Under the pieces are notes generated by a model. It worked only from the letters and a program-made list of their open reading frames with translations. It did not search any database and had not been told where the DNA came from. 64,000 bases of DNA from CAZAMP01 sp964486455 (lineage in GTDB: Bacteria > Eisenbacteria > RBG-16-71-46 > CAZAMP01), in NCBI GenBank assembly GCA_964486455.1, contig CAZAMP010000005.1:74238-138237 (forward strand), read 5' to 3'. This document shows, in pieces, positions 15,915-24,653 of the stretch. Positions within the stretch are counted from its first letter, which is position 1. The number at the start of each line of letters is the position of its first letter. Both the position numbers and the translations under genes were made by a program.

Positions 15915-16899
15915 TCGCCCTCTCCGTGCGTGTGTTCTCGGAACGGGCCATAAGGTTCCAGACCGCATCCTGACCAACGCCGACTTGGAGCGGATCGTCG
16001 ACACCTCGGACGAGTGGATCACGGAGAGAACCGGGATAAAGGAGCGCCACATCTCGTCCGACGAGCAGGCGACTTCGGACTTTGCGGTGCCGGCGGCGAT
16101 GCAGGCGCTCGAAGAGGCCGACCTGTCTCCGGAGAGGTTGGACACGATCATCTGTGCGACGGCGACGCCCGATACGCCGTTCCCGTCTCTTGGTTGCGTT
16201 GTCCAGAAGAGGGTCGGAGCCGTAAACGCGTTCGCCTTTGATGTCACGGCTGCGTGCTCCGGGTGGATCTACGCGATCGGTGTCGCGACGTCGTTCATCC
16301 GATCGGGTACGGCCAAACACGTGATGGTGATCGGCGGGGAATGCCTGACGAAGATCACGAACTGGACGGATCGCTCGACCTGCGTTCTCTTCGGGGACGG
16401 TGCGGGCGCGACGCTGCTGGGTCCGACGACGAATTCGAAGGGGATCCTCTCGTGCTGCCTGGCCTCGGACGGTCGTCACGGCGACCTTCTTCATCAGCCG
16501 GCCGGCGGATCGCGACGTCCTGCCTCACATGAGACGGTCGACGGGCACATGCACACCATTCACATGAAGGGCAACGAGGTCTTCAAGCACGCGGTACGGA
16601 AGATGGTCAAGGCCTCGAGCCAGGCGGCGGAGGAAGCGGGTGTGACGGTCGACGATCTCGACCTGTTTATCGCACACCAAGCCAACCGCCGAATCATCGA
16701 CCAATCGGCCATTCGGCTGGGTTTGCCGCCCGAAAAAGTCTATGTCAACATAGACCGGTATGGTAATACTTCCGCTGCTTCTATCCCAATGGCATTCGAT
16801 GAGGCACGGCGAAGCGGACGGATCGGACCGGGGTCCATCGTAGGGGTCGCGGCCTTCGGCGGCGGTTTCACCTATGGTGCGGCCGTGATCAAACTGTGA
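15907..16899 (+). CDS. fabH: 3-oxoacyl-ACP synthase III
   Basis: FabH starts fatty-acid synthesis by condensing acetyl-CoA (or a branched primer) with malonyl-ACP. The 330-residue thiolase-fold protein has its nucleophile Cys117 in TAACSGWIYA, the His in FIAHQANRRI and the Asn in YGNTSAAS. AAGAAGGAAAG precedes the ATG. It is in the conserved plsX-fabH-fabD-fabG-acpP-fabF cluster. Confidence 0.97.
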   Translation: MGDRPLRACVLGTGHKVPDRILTNADLERIVDTSDEWITERTGIKERHISSDEQATSDFAVPAAMQALEEADLSPERLDTIICATATPDTPFPSLGCVVQKRVGAVNAFAFDVTAACSGWIYAIGVATSFIRSGTAKHVMVIGGECLTKITNWTDRSTCVLFGDGAGATLLGPTTNSKGILSCCLASDGRHGDLLHQPAGGSRRPASHETVDGHMHTIHMKGNEVFKHAVRKMVKASSQAAEEAGVTVDDLDLFIAHQANRRIIDQSAIRLGLPPEKVYVNIDRYGNTSAASIPMAFDEARRSGRIGPGSIVGVAAFGGGFTYGAAVIKL

Positions 16900-16905
16900 G
16901 GGTGC

Positions 16906-17841
16906 ATGAGTAGCGACTGGGTGTGTCTCTGCGCCGGGCAGGGGTCGCAGGTCGTGGGCATGGGGAGTGCCCTGCACGACGCCCACGGGTCGGTCCGGCA
17001 TCGCCTCGAGCAAACGAACGATATTCTCGGGATCGATCTACGCTCGATCATGTTTGAAGGTCCCAAGGAGGAGCTGACCAAGACCCTGAACACTCAGCCC
17101 GCTCTCTATGCCTTGGACGTGGCATGCGCCGAGCTGATCACGTCGCCCGGTGTCACGTTCGCCGCGACGGCGGGGCACAGTCTGGGTGAGTACGCGGCCT
17201 GTGTCGTCGCAGGCGCACTGTCGTTCGAAGACGGCCTACGCCTGACGCGCCTGCGCGGGGAACTGATGTTCGGCGCCGGGACGGATCGGCCGGGTGCGAT
17301 GGCCGCGGTAATGGGCCTGACGGAGCAGCAGGTGAAGCCGGTGCTGGAATCGATCGAGGGAACCGTCGTTGCCGCAAACATCAACGCCACGACGCAGATC
17401 GTCATCTCGGGCGACGTCGACGCGGTCGAGGCGTCGATCGAGCCGCTGAAGGCCGCGGGCGCGCGCCGTGCGATGCGGCTTCCAGTTTCGGGCGCGTTCC
17501 ACTCACCGTTGATGGAGCCCGCGTCGGAAGGGCTTCGGGAAGCGCTGGAAGCGGTCACCTTCAAGGACGCGAGGATTCCGGTCGTCTCGAACGTGTCTGC
17601 GGAACCGGTGACAAGCGCGGATGCCATTCGTGATTCGCTGGTTCGCCAGCTCATGGCCCCCGTGCTGTGGGAGGCGTCGATGCGGACCTTGCTCGATGCC
17701 GGTCACACCCGATTCGTGGAAGTGGGCCCGGGCAAAGTCCTTCAGGGGCTACTCCGGAAGGCCGACGCGGGCGCCGTGGCGGCTGGCGTCGAGAGCCCGG
17801 AAACGCTTTCCGCATTTCTGAACCTGGCCGAAGAACAGTAG
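16906..17841 (+). CDS. fabD: Malonyl-CoA:ACP transacylase
   Basis: FabD loads malonyl groups onto ACP. The 311-residue enzyme carries GQGSQVVGMG near the start, the nucleophile Ser92 in GHSLGEYAA, and the catalytic His in SGAFHSPLM. Length is standard. It starts seven bases after fabH. Confidence 0.97.
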   Translation: MSSDWVCLCAGQGSQVVGMGSALHDAHGSVRHRLEQTNDILGIDLRSIMFEGPKEELTKTLNTQPALYALDVACAELITSPGVTFAATAGHSLGEYAACVVAGALSFEDGLRLTRLRGELMFGAGTDRPGAMAAVMGLTEQQVKPVLESIEGTVVAANINATTQIVISGDVDAVEASIEPLKAAGARRAMRLPVSGAFHSPLMEPASEGLREALEAVTFKDARIPVVSNVSAEPVTSADAIRDSLVRQLMAPVLWEASMRTLLDAGHTRFVEVGPGKVLQGLLRKADAGAVAAGVESPETLSAFLNLAEEQ

Positions 17842-17895
17842 TCTGGAGTTCGGGAGATAACTCACCGCCTTGCTTCCGATGGGAGTCGAAGAGAG

Positions 17896-18639
17896 ATGTC
17901 AGACGCACTAGCAGGCCGGACGGCAATCGTAACGGGTGCCGCGCGCGGAATCGGACTCGCGATCGCGAAGCGCCTACATAGCGCCGGCGCGGATTGTCTG
18001 TTGCTTGACATCATCGAGCCTGACGCTGCGGAGATCTCGGATGCCTTCCCCGGTGACGGGAGGGTGCGGTACGTCAAATGCGACGTCACATCCACCGATG
18101 ACATTGCCAATGTCTCCGGCTTGGCGAAGGACGAGTTCGGGGGCGTCCACGTGCTCGTGAACAACGCGGGGATTACTCGGGACGCGCTCATCATGAGGAT
18201 GAAGGAGACGGATTGGGACGCCGTCCTGAACGTGAATCTCAAATCAGTCTATCTGCTCACCCGCGCCCTGGCCCCGATGATGATGAAGTCCCGATGGGGA
18301 CGGATCATCAACATCGCATCCGTCGTCGGCGTGAAGGGTAACGCCGGACAGGCGAATTATTCGGCCTCGAAGGCCGGGATCATCGGGTTCACCAAGTCGA
18401 TCGCGAAAGAGCTCGGCCCCAGGGGGATTACCGCCAACGCGGTCGCGCCCGGGTATATCGAAACGGCTATGACCGGGGAACTGACCGAAGCCCAGCAGAA
18501 CGGACTGACGGAGCGACTTCCGAGCGGTCGGCTGGGGACCCCCGAGGACGTGGCCGCTGTGGTAGCGTTCTTGGCATCACCGGACGCGTCATACGTGACC
18601 GGTCAAGTCATTGGTGTGGACGGAGGATTGATCATCTGA
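17896..18639 (+). CDS. fabG: 3-oxoacyl-ACP reductase
   Basis: A 247-residue short-chain dehydrogenase that reduces 3-oxoacyl-ACP with NADPH. It has the cofactor loop TGAARGIGLAIA, NNAGITRD, the catalytic Ser in NIASVVG, the YSASK motif, and the FabG C-terminus VTGQVIGVDGGLII. It follows fabD and precedes acpP across a hairpin. Confidence 0.97.
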   Translation: MSDALAGRTAIVTGAARGIGLAIAKRLHSAGADCLLLDIIEPDAAEISDAFPGDGRVRYVKCDVTSTDDIANVSGLAKDEFGGVHVLVNNAGITRDALIMRMKETDWDAVLNVNLKSVYLLTRALAPMMMKSRWGRIINIASVVGVKGNAGQANYSASKAGIIGFTKSIAKELGPRGITANAVAPGYIETAMTGELTEAQQNGLTERLPSGRLGTPEDVAAVVAFLASPDASYVTGQVIGVDGGLII

Positions 18640-18651
18640 CGATGGGAAAAC

Positions 18652-18678
18652 GATCCCGTGACAGGCGTGAACGGGATC
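18652..18678 (+). other. Perfect 8-bp hairpin between fabG and acpP
   Basis: GATCCCGT (18652-18659) and ACGGGATC (18671-18678) enclose an 11-base loop; no T run follows, so it is not a classical terminator. The AAAGAGGAG ribosome site of acpP begins two bases later. It may stabilise or process the acpP message so that ACP is made in excess. Confidence 0.6.
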
Positions 18679-18697
18679 CAAAGAGGAGTATCGGTCA

Positions 18698-18940
18698 ATG
18701 GCAGAAGTGAACGAAAAGAGAGTCAACGAGATCATCGTCGAGCAACTCGGCGTGGACCCCGAAAAAGTCAAGCCTGAGATGCGCTTCATCGAGGATCTCG
18801 GCGCGGACTCGCTGGATACGGTCGAGCTCATCATGGCGCTCGAGGAAGAGTTCCGGATCGAGATCTCGGACGAGGATGCAGAGCAGCTTCGGACCGTCGG
18901 TGACGCAATCAACTACCTGAAGGAACACCTGCCGGCCTGA
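18698..18940 (+). CDS. acpP: Acyl carrier protein
   Basis: An 80-residue acidic carrier that holds growing acyl chains on a phosphopantetheine arm. The attachment site is Ser38 in GADSLDTVELIMALEEEF. A strong AAAGAGGAG ribosome site precedes the ATG, consistent with high expression. It lies between fabG and fabF as usual. Confidence 0.98.
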   Translation: MAEVNEKRVNEIIVEQLGVDPEKVKPEMRFIEDLGADSLDTVELIMALEEEFRIEISDEDAEQLRTVGDAINYLKEHLPA

Positions 18941-19014
18941 GGCGATCGCCGGATTCGTTCAGCGATCGGACCCGCGCATAGAGCGCCATTGCAGGCGCAT
19001 GGGGGGTCTGGACA

Positions 19015-20256
19015 ATGAGAAGACGAGTCGTTGTGACCGGCCTCGGGACGGTTTCCCCGCTGGGCAATGATGTGGCCGCAACTTGGGACGCCTTGCTCAA
19101 TGGGCGCTCGGGCATCGGGCCCATTACGCGTTTCGATGCGACCGACTTCACCACCCGGATCGCCGGCGAGGTGAAGAATTTCGATCCGGCGGACTGTCTC
19201 GACCGGAAGGAGATCAAGCGCAACGATCCCTTCGTGTGGTACGCGCTGGCCGCGGTGCTGCAGGCGGTCGATCAGGCGGACCTCGACGTGGGGTCTCTCG
19301 ACCCCAGTCGGTTCGGCGTCATATTCGGATCCGGGATCGGCGGTGTCTCGACGTGGGAGGCCCAGCACAGAACGCTGATGGAGCGGGGGCCTTCACGCGT
19401 CAGCCCGCTTTTCGTGCCCATGATGATCACCGACATGGCGGCCGGTGCCATCTCGATGCGGCTCAAAGCGAAGGGGCCCAATTTCTGTATCACCTCCGCG
19501 TGCGCATCAGGTGCCCATTCCCTCGGAGAGTCGATGCGGGCGATACGACACGGTCATGCCGACATCATGGTGGCCGGTGGATCGGAGTCGGCGGTGACGG
19601 AACTTTCGATGGCGGGCTTCTGCTCGATGAAGGCGCTCTCGACGCGCAATGACGAGCCCACCCTTGCGAGCCGGCCGTTCGATACCGGGCGGGACGGATT
19701 CGTCATGGGGGAGGGTGCGGGCGCGGTCATCCTGGAGAGCCTCGAGCACGCCACCGCCCGCGGCGCCAACATTCTGTGCGAGTTCGTGGGCTACGGGGCC
19801 ACGGCGGACGCGCATCACATCACCGCACCCGCTCCGGGAGGTGAGGGGGCGGCGAGGGCCATGGCTCTGGCCATGGAGGATGCGGGCCTGGGAACGTCCG
19901 ACATCGACTATATCAACGCCCACGGAACGTCGACTCCGCTCAACGACAAGTACGAGACAATGGCGGTCAAATCCGTTTTCGGCGACGACGCCCGACGACT
20001 GGCCATCAGCTCGACTAAATCGATGACAGGGCATCTTCTTGGCGCAGCGGGGGCGCTGGAATTCGTCGTTTCCACCATGGCGCTTCTGAAAGGCGTGATT
20101 CCGCCGACAATCAACCTGACCGATCCCGATCCCGAGTGCGACCTGGACTACGTGCCGCACGATGCGCGCGAGTGCCAGGTTGAGTGCATCATCAGCAACT
20201 CGCTCGGGTTTGGAGGACACAACGCTACCTTGGCCATTCAGAGATTCGGGGAGTGA
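19015..20256 (+). CDS. fabF: 3-oxoacyl-ACP synthase II
   Basis: FabF elongates acyl-ACP by condensation with malonyl-ACP. The 413-residue enzyme has nucleophile Cys163 in TSACASGAHS and the two His in INAHGTSTPLND and STKSMTGHLLGAAG. The start reads MRRRVVVTGLGTVSPLG, as expected. It ends the fatty-acid cluster; rnc follows 71 bases on. Confidence 0.97.
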   Translation: MRRRVVVTGLGTVSPLGNDVAATWDALLNGRSGIGPITRFDATDFTTRIAGEVKNFDPADCLDRKEIKRNDPFVWYALAAVLQAVDQADLDVGSLDPSRFGVIFGSGIGGVSTWEAQHRTLMERGPSRVSPLFVPMMITDMAAGAISMRLKAKGPNFCITSACASGAHSLGESMRAIRHGHADIMVAGGSESAVTELSMAGFCSMKALSTRNDEPTLASRPFDTGRDGFVMGEGAGAVILESLEHATARGANILCEFVGYGATADAHHITAPAPGGEGAARAMALAMEDAGLGTSDIDYINAHGTSTPLNDKYETMAVKSVFGDDARRLAISSTKSMTGHLLGAAGALEFVVSTMALLKGVIPPTINLTDPDPECDLDYVPHDARECQVECIISNSLGFGGHNATLAIQRFGE

Positions 20257-20327
20257 TCCCGGCGGCGCCTTGATACCCGTAGCAGGCGTCGTGGCCGCGA
20301 ACTCCCATCGGGCAGGAGCCTCAACTG

Positions 20328-21119
20328 ATGCGCCAGCTCCTTAGCAGAATACGCCGACTCCTCGAGGGAAGTGGTGCAGCTCCTGATTCCCGTCTCGAGC
20401 GCTTTCAAGATTCAACGATGATTCAGTTCAGTGATCTGGGTCGCCTTACACAGGCCTTGACCCATCGCTCCTACCTCGGCGAAAACGGCCGCTCGGCTTC
20501 TCTCTCCAACGAACGCATGGAATTCCTCGGTGATTCGGTGTTGGAGCTCGTCGTGAACGACTTCCTGTACGGGCGTTACCCGGACAACCGTGAGGGAGAC
20601 CTGACGAAGAAGCGCTCTCTGCTGGTTTCGCGGAGCATCCTCGCCGACAAGGCGAAGGCGATGCGACTGGGTGATTTCCTCTACCTGAGCAGCGCCGAAG
20701 ACGATTCCGGCGGCCGGACTCGTGAGTCGATCCTGGCCGACGCGTACGAGGCGGTGGTGGGGGCGATCTACCTGGATCAGGGAATGGACGTCGCGCGCCG
20801 CTTCGTCATGGATACGCTTCTGCGCGATGCGGACAGAATCCTCTCCGACTCAGAGAATCGAAACTTCAAGAGCATCCTTCAAGAGCACATCCAGAGCTCG
20901 TCGCGGCATCATCCGCGATACCGGGTCATGTCGGAGACCGGGCCGGATCATGAGAAGACATTTGTGGTTGAGGTCTGTTTCGGGGGAGAGGTGCTCGGGA
21001 GCGGAGAAGGACGCAGCAAGAAGGAAGCTGAGCAGAACGCGGCTCGCGATGCACTCGCTCGCATGGAGGGTCACGGGGGCGTCGCGCGGTTGGATGAGGA
21101 CGGAGAGAGAGAGACATGA
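20328..21119 (+). CDS. rnc: Ribonuclease III
   Basis: RNase III cuts double-stranded RNA in rRNA and mRNA maturation. The 263-residue protein has the signature NERMEFLGDSVLELVVNDFLY, the second acidic cluster in DAYEAVVGAIYLDQG, and a C-terminal dsRNA-binding domain ending GRSKKEAEQNAARDALARM. An AGGAG site precedes the ATG. The fabF-rnc neighbourhood is common. The antiporter start overlaps its stop (ATGA). Confidence 0.97.
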   Translation: MRQLLSRIRRLLEGSGAAPDSRLERFQDSTMIQFSDLGRLTQALTHRSYLGENGRSASLSNERMEFLGDSVLELVVNDFLYGRYPDNREGDLTKKRSLLVSRSILADKAKAMRLGDFLYLSSAEDDSGGRTRESILADAYEAVVGAIYLDQGMDVARRFVMDTLLRDADRILSDSENRNFKSILQEHIQSSSRHHPRYRVMSETGPDHEKTFVVEVCFGGEVLGSGEGRSKKEAEQNAARDALARMEGHGGVARLDEDGERET

Positions 21120-22732
21120 TCCGTACAGGACGCACGCGTTTGAGGACCGGATTCTGGCTCGTCTGCATGATCGTGCTGGCCGTTGCGGTAGCCCTCCCCG
21201 CGATGACCTCGCCGGCGGCCACGGCGGAATCGTCCGAAGATCATTCGTCCGGCGGCGCCGCGCCCGCCGAGACCCATGTCGCGGAGCCCGAGCACGGTGC
21301 CGGATCGAAGTCATCGGATCATGGCGGTGGGCATGTCGATCCCGTGGCTCCGGTGCTGATCGCGCTCGTGCTGATCCTTGCCGGAGCGAAGATCGGTGGG
21401 GACCTCTTCGAGCGTATGGGCCAGCCCGCGGTTCTCGGCGAGCTCGTCATAGGGCTTCTCATCGGGAACGTCGGCTTCTGGGTGGGCAACGAGTTCTTCA
21501 CCGTGCTCCGCGAGGGCCCCATCATCACGGACCTTGTCGGGCGCGTCTTGGAGGGCGCCTCCTGGGATGACGCCGCCCGCCATGTCTTGCCCGAAAGCGC
21601 CTTTGCCAATCCCGAATCCCCCGGATGGACGATCGTTGCCATTCTCGCGCGGCATCCCCTTCTGGTGAACACCATTCAGGCCCTGGACGTGGCGTCACGC
21701 ATCGGGGTCGTCCTCCTGCTCTTTCTCGTCGGTCTCGAATCGACGCTGGAAGACATGATCAAAGTCGGCGGAACGGCTCTCCTGGTTGCCACGGTCGGTG
21801 TGGTCGCACCGTTCTTCCTCGGGTACGGCGTCAGCACCTTGCTGTTGCCCGGGGCCAGCAACAACGTGCATCTCTTCATCGGGGCGACGCTCTGCGCCAC
21901 GAGCGTGGGGATCACCGCCCGCGTACTCAAGGATCTCGGGAAGCTGCAGACCCGGGAGGCGAAGATCATACTTGGTGCCGCCGTGATCGACGACGTCATG
22001 GGGCTCATCATTCTGGCCGTGGTGAGCGGCATCATCGCGTCCGGCGAGATGGCCATCGGTGGGATCGCATGGATCACCGGCAAAGCGGTTATCTTCCTGG
22101 CGGTCGCCATCATGGGCGGCATCTGGCTCACCCCGCATCTCACCAGAATGGTGGCGAGGATGCGGGTCGAGGGGGCGAAGCTCGTCTACGCGCTCTGTAT
22201 CTGCTTCGTGCTTTCCTGGCTCGCCAATGCCATCGGGCTCGCGACGATCGTCGGCGCCTTCGCCGCCGGTCTGATTCTCACTGAGGTACAGTTCAAGGAC
22301 TTCAGACGAGATTCACGCGGCCTGGAGGACTTGCTCGAGCCGCTCGCACAGTTTCTCGTTCCCATCTTCTTCGTCATGATGGGTATCCAGGTCAAGCTCG
22401 AGACGTTCCTCGACACGCAGGTCCTCTTCACGGCGCTCGGACTCACGATCGCGGCGATCATTGGAAAGCAGGTCTGCGGGCTCGCGTGCGGCAAGAGCAC
22501 CGACCGGCTATCGGTCGGTGTCGGGATGTTGCCGCGCGGCGAGGTGGGATTGATCTTCGCGAGCATCGGTAGGTCGCTGGGGGTCGTGTCCGATTCGCTC
22601 TTCTCCGCCGTCATCGTCATGGTCATGGTGACGACGCTCATCACGCCGCCGGTGCTGAAGGTCACGCTGGCACGGTGGGAGAAAAAGGGCGGCGGGAAGC
22701 CGACCGCGCCGGACCTCCGCGCGGCCAGCTAG
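21116..22732 (+). CDS. CPA2-type cation:proton antiporter (Kef/NapA-like)
   Basis: A 538-residue inner-membrane protein. Residues 1-41 contain a signal-like hydrophobic segment; residues about 42-75 are a hydrophilic stretch with six His; then about 12 hydrophobic helices follow from residue 78. The family shows in VLGELVIGLLIGN, LFLVGLES, LCATSVGITARVLKDL, LGAAVIDDVMGLIILAVV (the Asp-Asp ion site) and LPRGEVGLIFASIG. No C-terminal RCK/TrkA-N domain is present, so it is shorter than KefB/KefC. It is translationally coupled to rnc, an arrangement I cannot explain functionally. Substrate cation (Na+ or K+) is not predictable. Confidence 0.85.
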   Translation: MIRTGRTRLRTGFWLVCMIVLAVAVALPAMTSPAATAESSEDHSSGGAAPAETHVAEPEHGAGSKSSDHGGGHVDPVAPVLIALVLILAGAKIGGDLFERMGQPAVLGELVIGLLIGNVGFWVGNEFFTVLREGPIITDLVGRVLEGASWDDAARHVLPESAFANPESPGWTIVAILARHPLLVNTIQALDVASRIGVVLLLFLVGLESTLEDMIKVGGTALLVATVGVVAPFFLGYGVSTLLLPGASNNVHLFIGATLCATSVGITARVLKDLGKLQTREAKIILGAAVIDDVMGLIILAVVSGIIASGEMAIGGIAWITGKAVIFLAVAIMGGIWLTPHLTRMVARMRVEGAKLVYALCICFVLSWLANAIGLATIVGAFAAGLILTEVQFKDFRRDSRGLEDLLEPLAQFLVPIFFVMMGIQVKLETFLDTQVLFTALGLTIAAIIGKQVCGLACGKSTDRLSVGVGMLPRGEVGLIFASIGRSLGVVSDSLFSAVIVMVMVTTLITPPVLKVTLARWEKKGGGKPTAPDLRAAS

Positions 22733-22796
22733 CGCGGGCTTCTCACCAGGTTTTGCCGCGAGGGTCCCATTTCACAAGTGCGGGATGGAATTCCGA

Positions 22797-24059
22797 TCAG
22801 AAGCGATACGACGTCGTCATCGTGAAGCGCGTCCACTCATCGCGTTGTGTGACGAAGGTCAAGGACCTCTCCGATATCCCGTACTCGACGGCCACATCCA
22901 CGTTGAGCGCCATGTCGACGAGCCAGCCCAGGCCGGCGGAGAGCACGTGGCGCTCCGTTTCGACCGACGCGACCTCCATCACCCCGACGCGCGGCTCGTT
23001 GTTATGAACCTCGGCCACCATCAACCGGAACGGATCCGGGGAAAAGCGATAACCCGCCCGCAGACGAAGCGGAATGGCGAGGGTGATTTCCGCGCCGACA
23101 CCCACCCTCACAATGTCCCGGTAGCCTTCGGTTCGCGCCTGCGTCCGGAGGCGCTCGTTGTTGAATTCGAGAAGCGAGTACGGGGCGAACTCCGCATCCG
23201 CCGCCACGAGCACGCGCGAGAGGCGGGCGGCCACGCCGAAACCCGCCGTCGGCGGGTACTTGACCTTGTCCTCGATCGTGTAGGTCACCGTGTCGGAGTA
23301 GGCTTCGAGACCGTCGTCGAACGACGCCGAGAGGGGGCTGTTTCCGTCGAACGAAACCGTGTAGGGCAGGTCGATGCGGAAACCGACGCGGACCGTCGTC
23401 GAAGGAAAGAACAACGCTCCCAGCGAGCCGCGGAAACCGGCGAGATCCAGGTCCTCATCGCCAACGAACGAATAGTTCACACCGGTTGCCTGGTAGTCGA
23501 ACACGCTGTGGCGGAAGATGTCGCCGGTGATCAAACTGAGGTTCGCGCCCAGAAACGTGCTGGGTGAGATCTGGACGGCCGTGCCGAAGGTCCATGTATC
23601 CAGGCTTCCGCGCTCTTCGAGGATCTCATTCTCTTCTCCGCCCGCCCCGGGCTGCGATCCACGCCGCACGAGGTCGCGATCGAAGAGGGCGCTTCGGGTG
23701 AAGCCAACACCGAACGCCAGGGCACCCCGGTAGACCTGGACGGGATAGATGAGCCCGACCGAGGACAGTTCTCCCGAGCTCAACGGGGCCGAGACATGCG
23801 CGCTGAAGTAGCCGCTTTCGACATCACGACGCTGATAGAGAACCGACGCGCTGAGCTCCCCGCGTTTCACCAGCGCGATGGCCGCTGGGTTTGTCGCGAG
23901 TGCGGCGAGCTCCTCGGAGCTCGCTATTCCGACGCCACCCATTCCGGCTGACCTTGCATCGGAAGGCAGCGGGTCGGTTCCCGGAATCTCCGGAACGAAA
24001 TCGGCGGAGACGGGCATCGCGGTGAGCGCGAGAAACACCAACCAGAAGAGTGTCTTCAT
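22797..24059 (-). CDS. FadL/OmpP1-like outer-membrane barrel protein
   Basis: A 420-residue secreted protein. MKTLFWLVFLALTAMPVSA is a clear signal peptide, which sets the start at 24059 rather than any upstream in-frame codon. The mature N-terminus has RSAGMGGVGIASSEELAALATNPAAIA, the pattern of FadL/OmpP1/TodX family barrels, then alternating beta strands to a C-terminal aromatic Phe (TTSYRF). Transport of hydrophobic compounds is a family-based guess. Its start overlaps the end of the upstream lipoprotein gene by four bases, so they form one operon. Confidence 0.7.
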   Translation of the reverse strand: MKTLFWLVFLALTAMPVSADFVPEIPGTDPLPSDARSAGMGGVGIASSEELAALATNPAAIALVKRGELSASVLYQRRDVESGYFSAHVSAPLSSGELSSVGLIYPVQVYRGALAFGVGFTRSALFDRDLVRRGSQPGAGGEENEILEERGSLDTWTFGTAVQISPSTFLGANLSLITGDIFRHSVFDYQATGVNYSFVGDEDLDLAGFRGSLGALFFPSTTVRVGFRIDLPYTVSFDGNSPLSASFDDGLEAYSDTVTYTIEDKVKYPPTAGFGVAARLSRVLVAADAEFAPYSLLEFNNERLRTQARTEGYRDIVRVGVGAEITLAIPLRLRAGYRFSPDPFRLMVAEVHNNEPRVGVMEVASVETERHVLSAGLGWLVDMALNVDVAVEYGISERSLTFVTQRDEWTRFTMTTSYRF

Positions 24060-24541
24060 CGTCTGCCTCCACGGCCGCCCGTGTGCCCCTTCTTCTCTTC
24101 TTCCTTCTTCTTCGGCTTCTGTCGGCTTTCCGACTGAGGCTGGTCTGATTGGGACGATGGCTCGCCCGGAGGCGGCGCGACCTGATCGACCGGGATATCC
24201 CGACCGCCTCGACCGAGCCCGTGACCCCTCTCTCCGCGGGTCCCCGGGTCGGTGGTGCCGCCGTAGCCGCCGCCGTAGGATGGGTAGTCGTAGCCATAGT
24301 GCCGCCATGGATACCGGTAGTAGTCGTACCATGGACCGTAGCTGCGAGAGTACCAGCCGTAGACATAGGGAGACGTGAAGTGCGGGTCGGCGCTATGGCA
24401 ATCGTAGCAAGCGTCCGAGGCGGTGTGTACGGGTTCGCTGCCCGGATGATGGAGCATCGTATAGCAGCCGAAAAGCCCACCGCTGATCAGAAGGAGGGAA
24501 CCGAGAGCTATGGCCGCCTGTATCGCTTTCCATCGAGTCAT
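24056..24541 (-). CDS. Lipoprotein with a single CxxCH heme motif, Tyr/Gly-rich
   Basis: A 161-residue protein that I do not recognise as a named family. A signal segment ends in lipobox LFGC (Cys26). A single CYDCH motif (45-49) is a c-type heme or redox signature. Residues 57-97 are Tyr/Gly/Trp-rich (YGWYSRSYGPWYDYYRYPW), then a Pro/Gln/Lys-rich tail ends in KKKEEEKKGHTGGRGGRR. A near-perfect GAGGAGGTGA ribosome site and strong promoter (TTGACA-18-TATACT) suggest high expression. It is translationally coupled to the barrel gene. It could be a surface or periplasmic electron carrier or structural protein; function is unknown. Confidence 0.7.
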   Translation of the reverse strand: MTRWKAIQAAIALGSLLLISGGLFGCYTMLHHPGSEPVHTASDACYDCHSADPHFTSPYVYGWYSRSYGPWYDYYRYPWRHYGYDYPSYGGGYGGTTDPGTRGERGHGLGRGGRDIPVDQVAPPPGEPSSQSDQPQSESRQKPKKKEEEKKGHTGGRGGRR

Positions 24542-24581
24542 GTCACCTCCTCGAAAGCGTTGGCGGAAGCAGGCGGTGCAA

Positions 24582-24611
24582 AGTATAGTAAGTCCTTGAC
24601 TATCGTGTCAA
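24582..24611 (-). promoter_or_regulatory. Strong sigma-A-type promoter for the lipoprotein/barrel pair
   Basis: On the minus strand TTGACA (plus 24606-24611), an 18-base spacer and TATACT (plus 24582-24587). This is the closest match to the classical consensus in the window. A weaker divergent TTGACT (24596-24601) may serve the TPR gene. Confidence 0.7.
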
Positions 24612-24653
24612 CCTGATGACATTCCAACCCATTATACCCAAGCGAGTTCCATC

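Noticed and set aside
14844..16247. A 467-codon antisense frame over plsX-fabH
   Set aside because: Opposite two textbook genes; no recognisable product.
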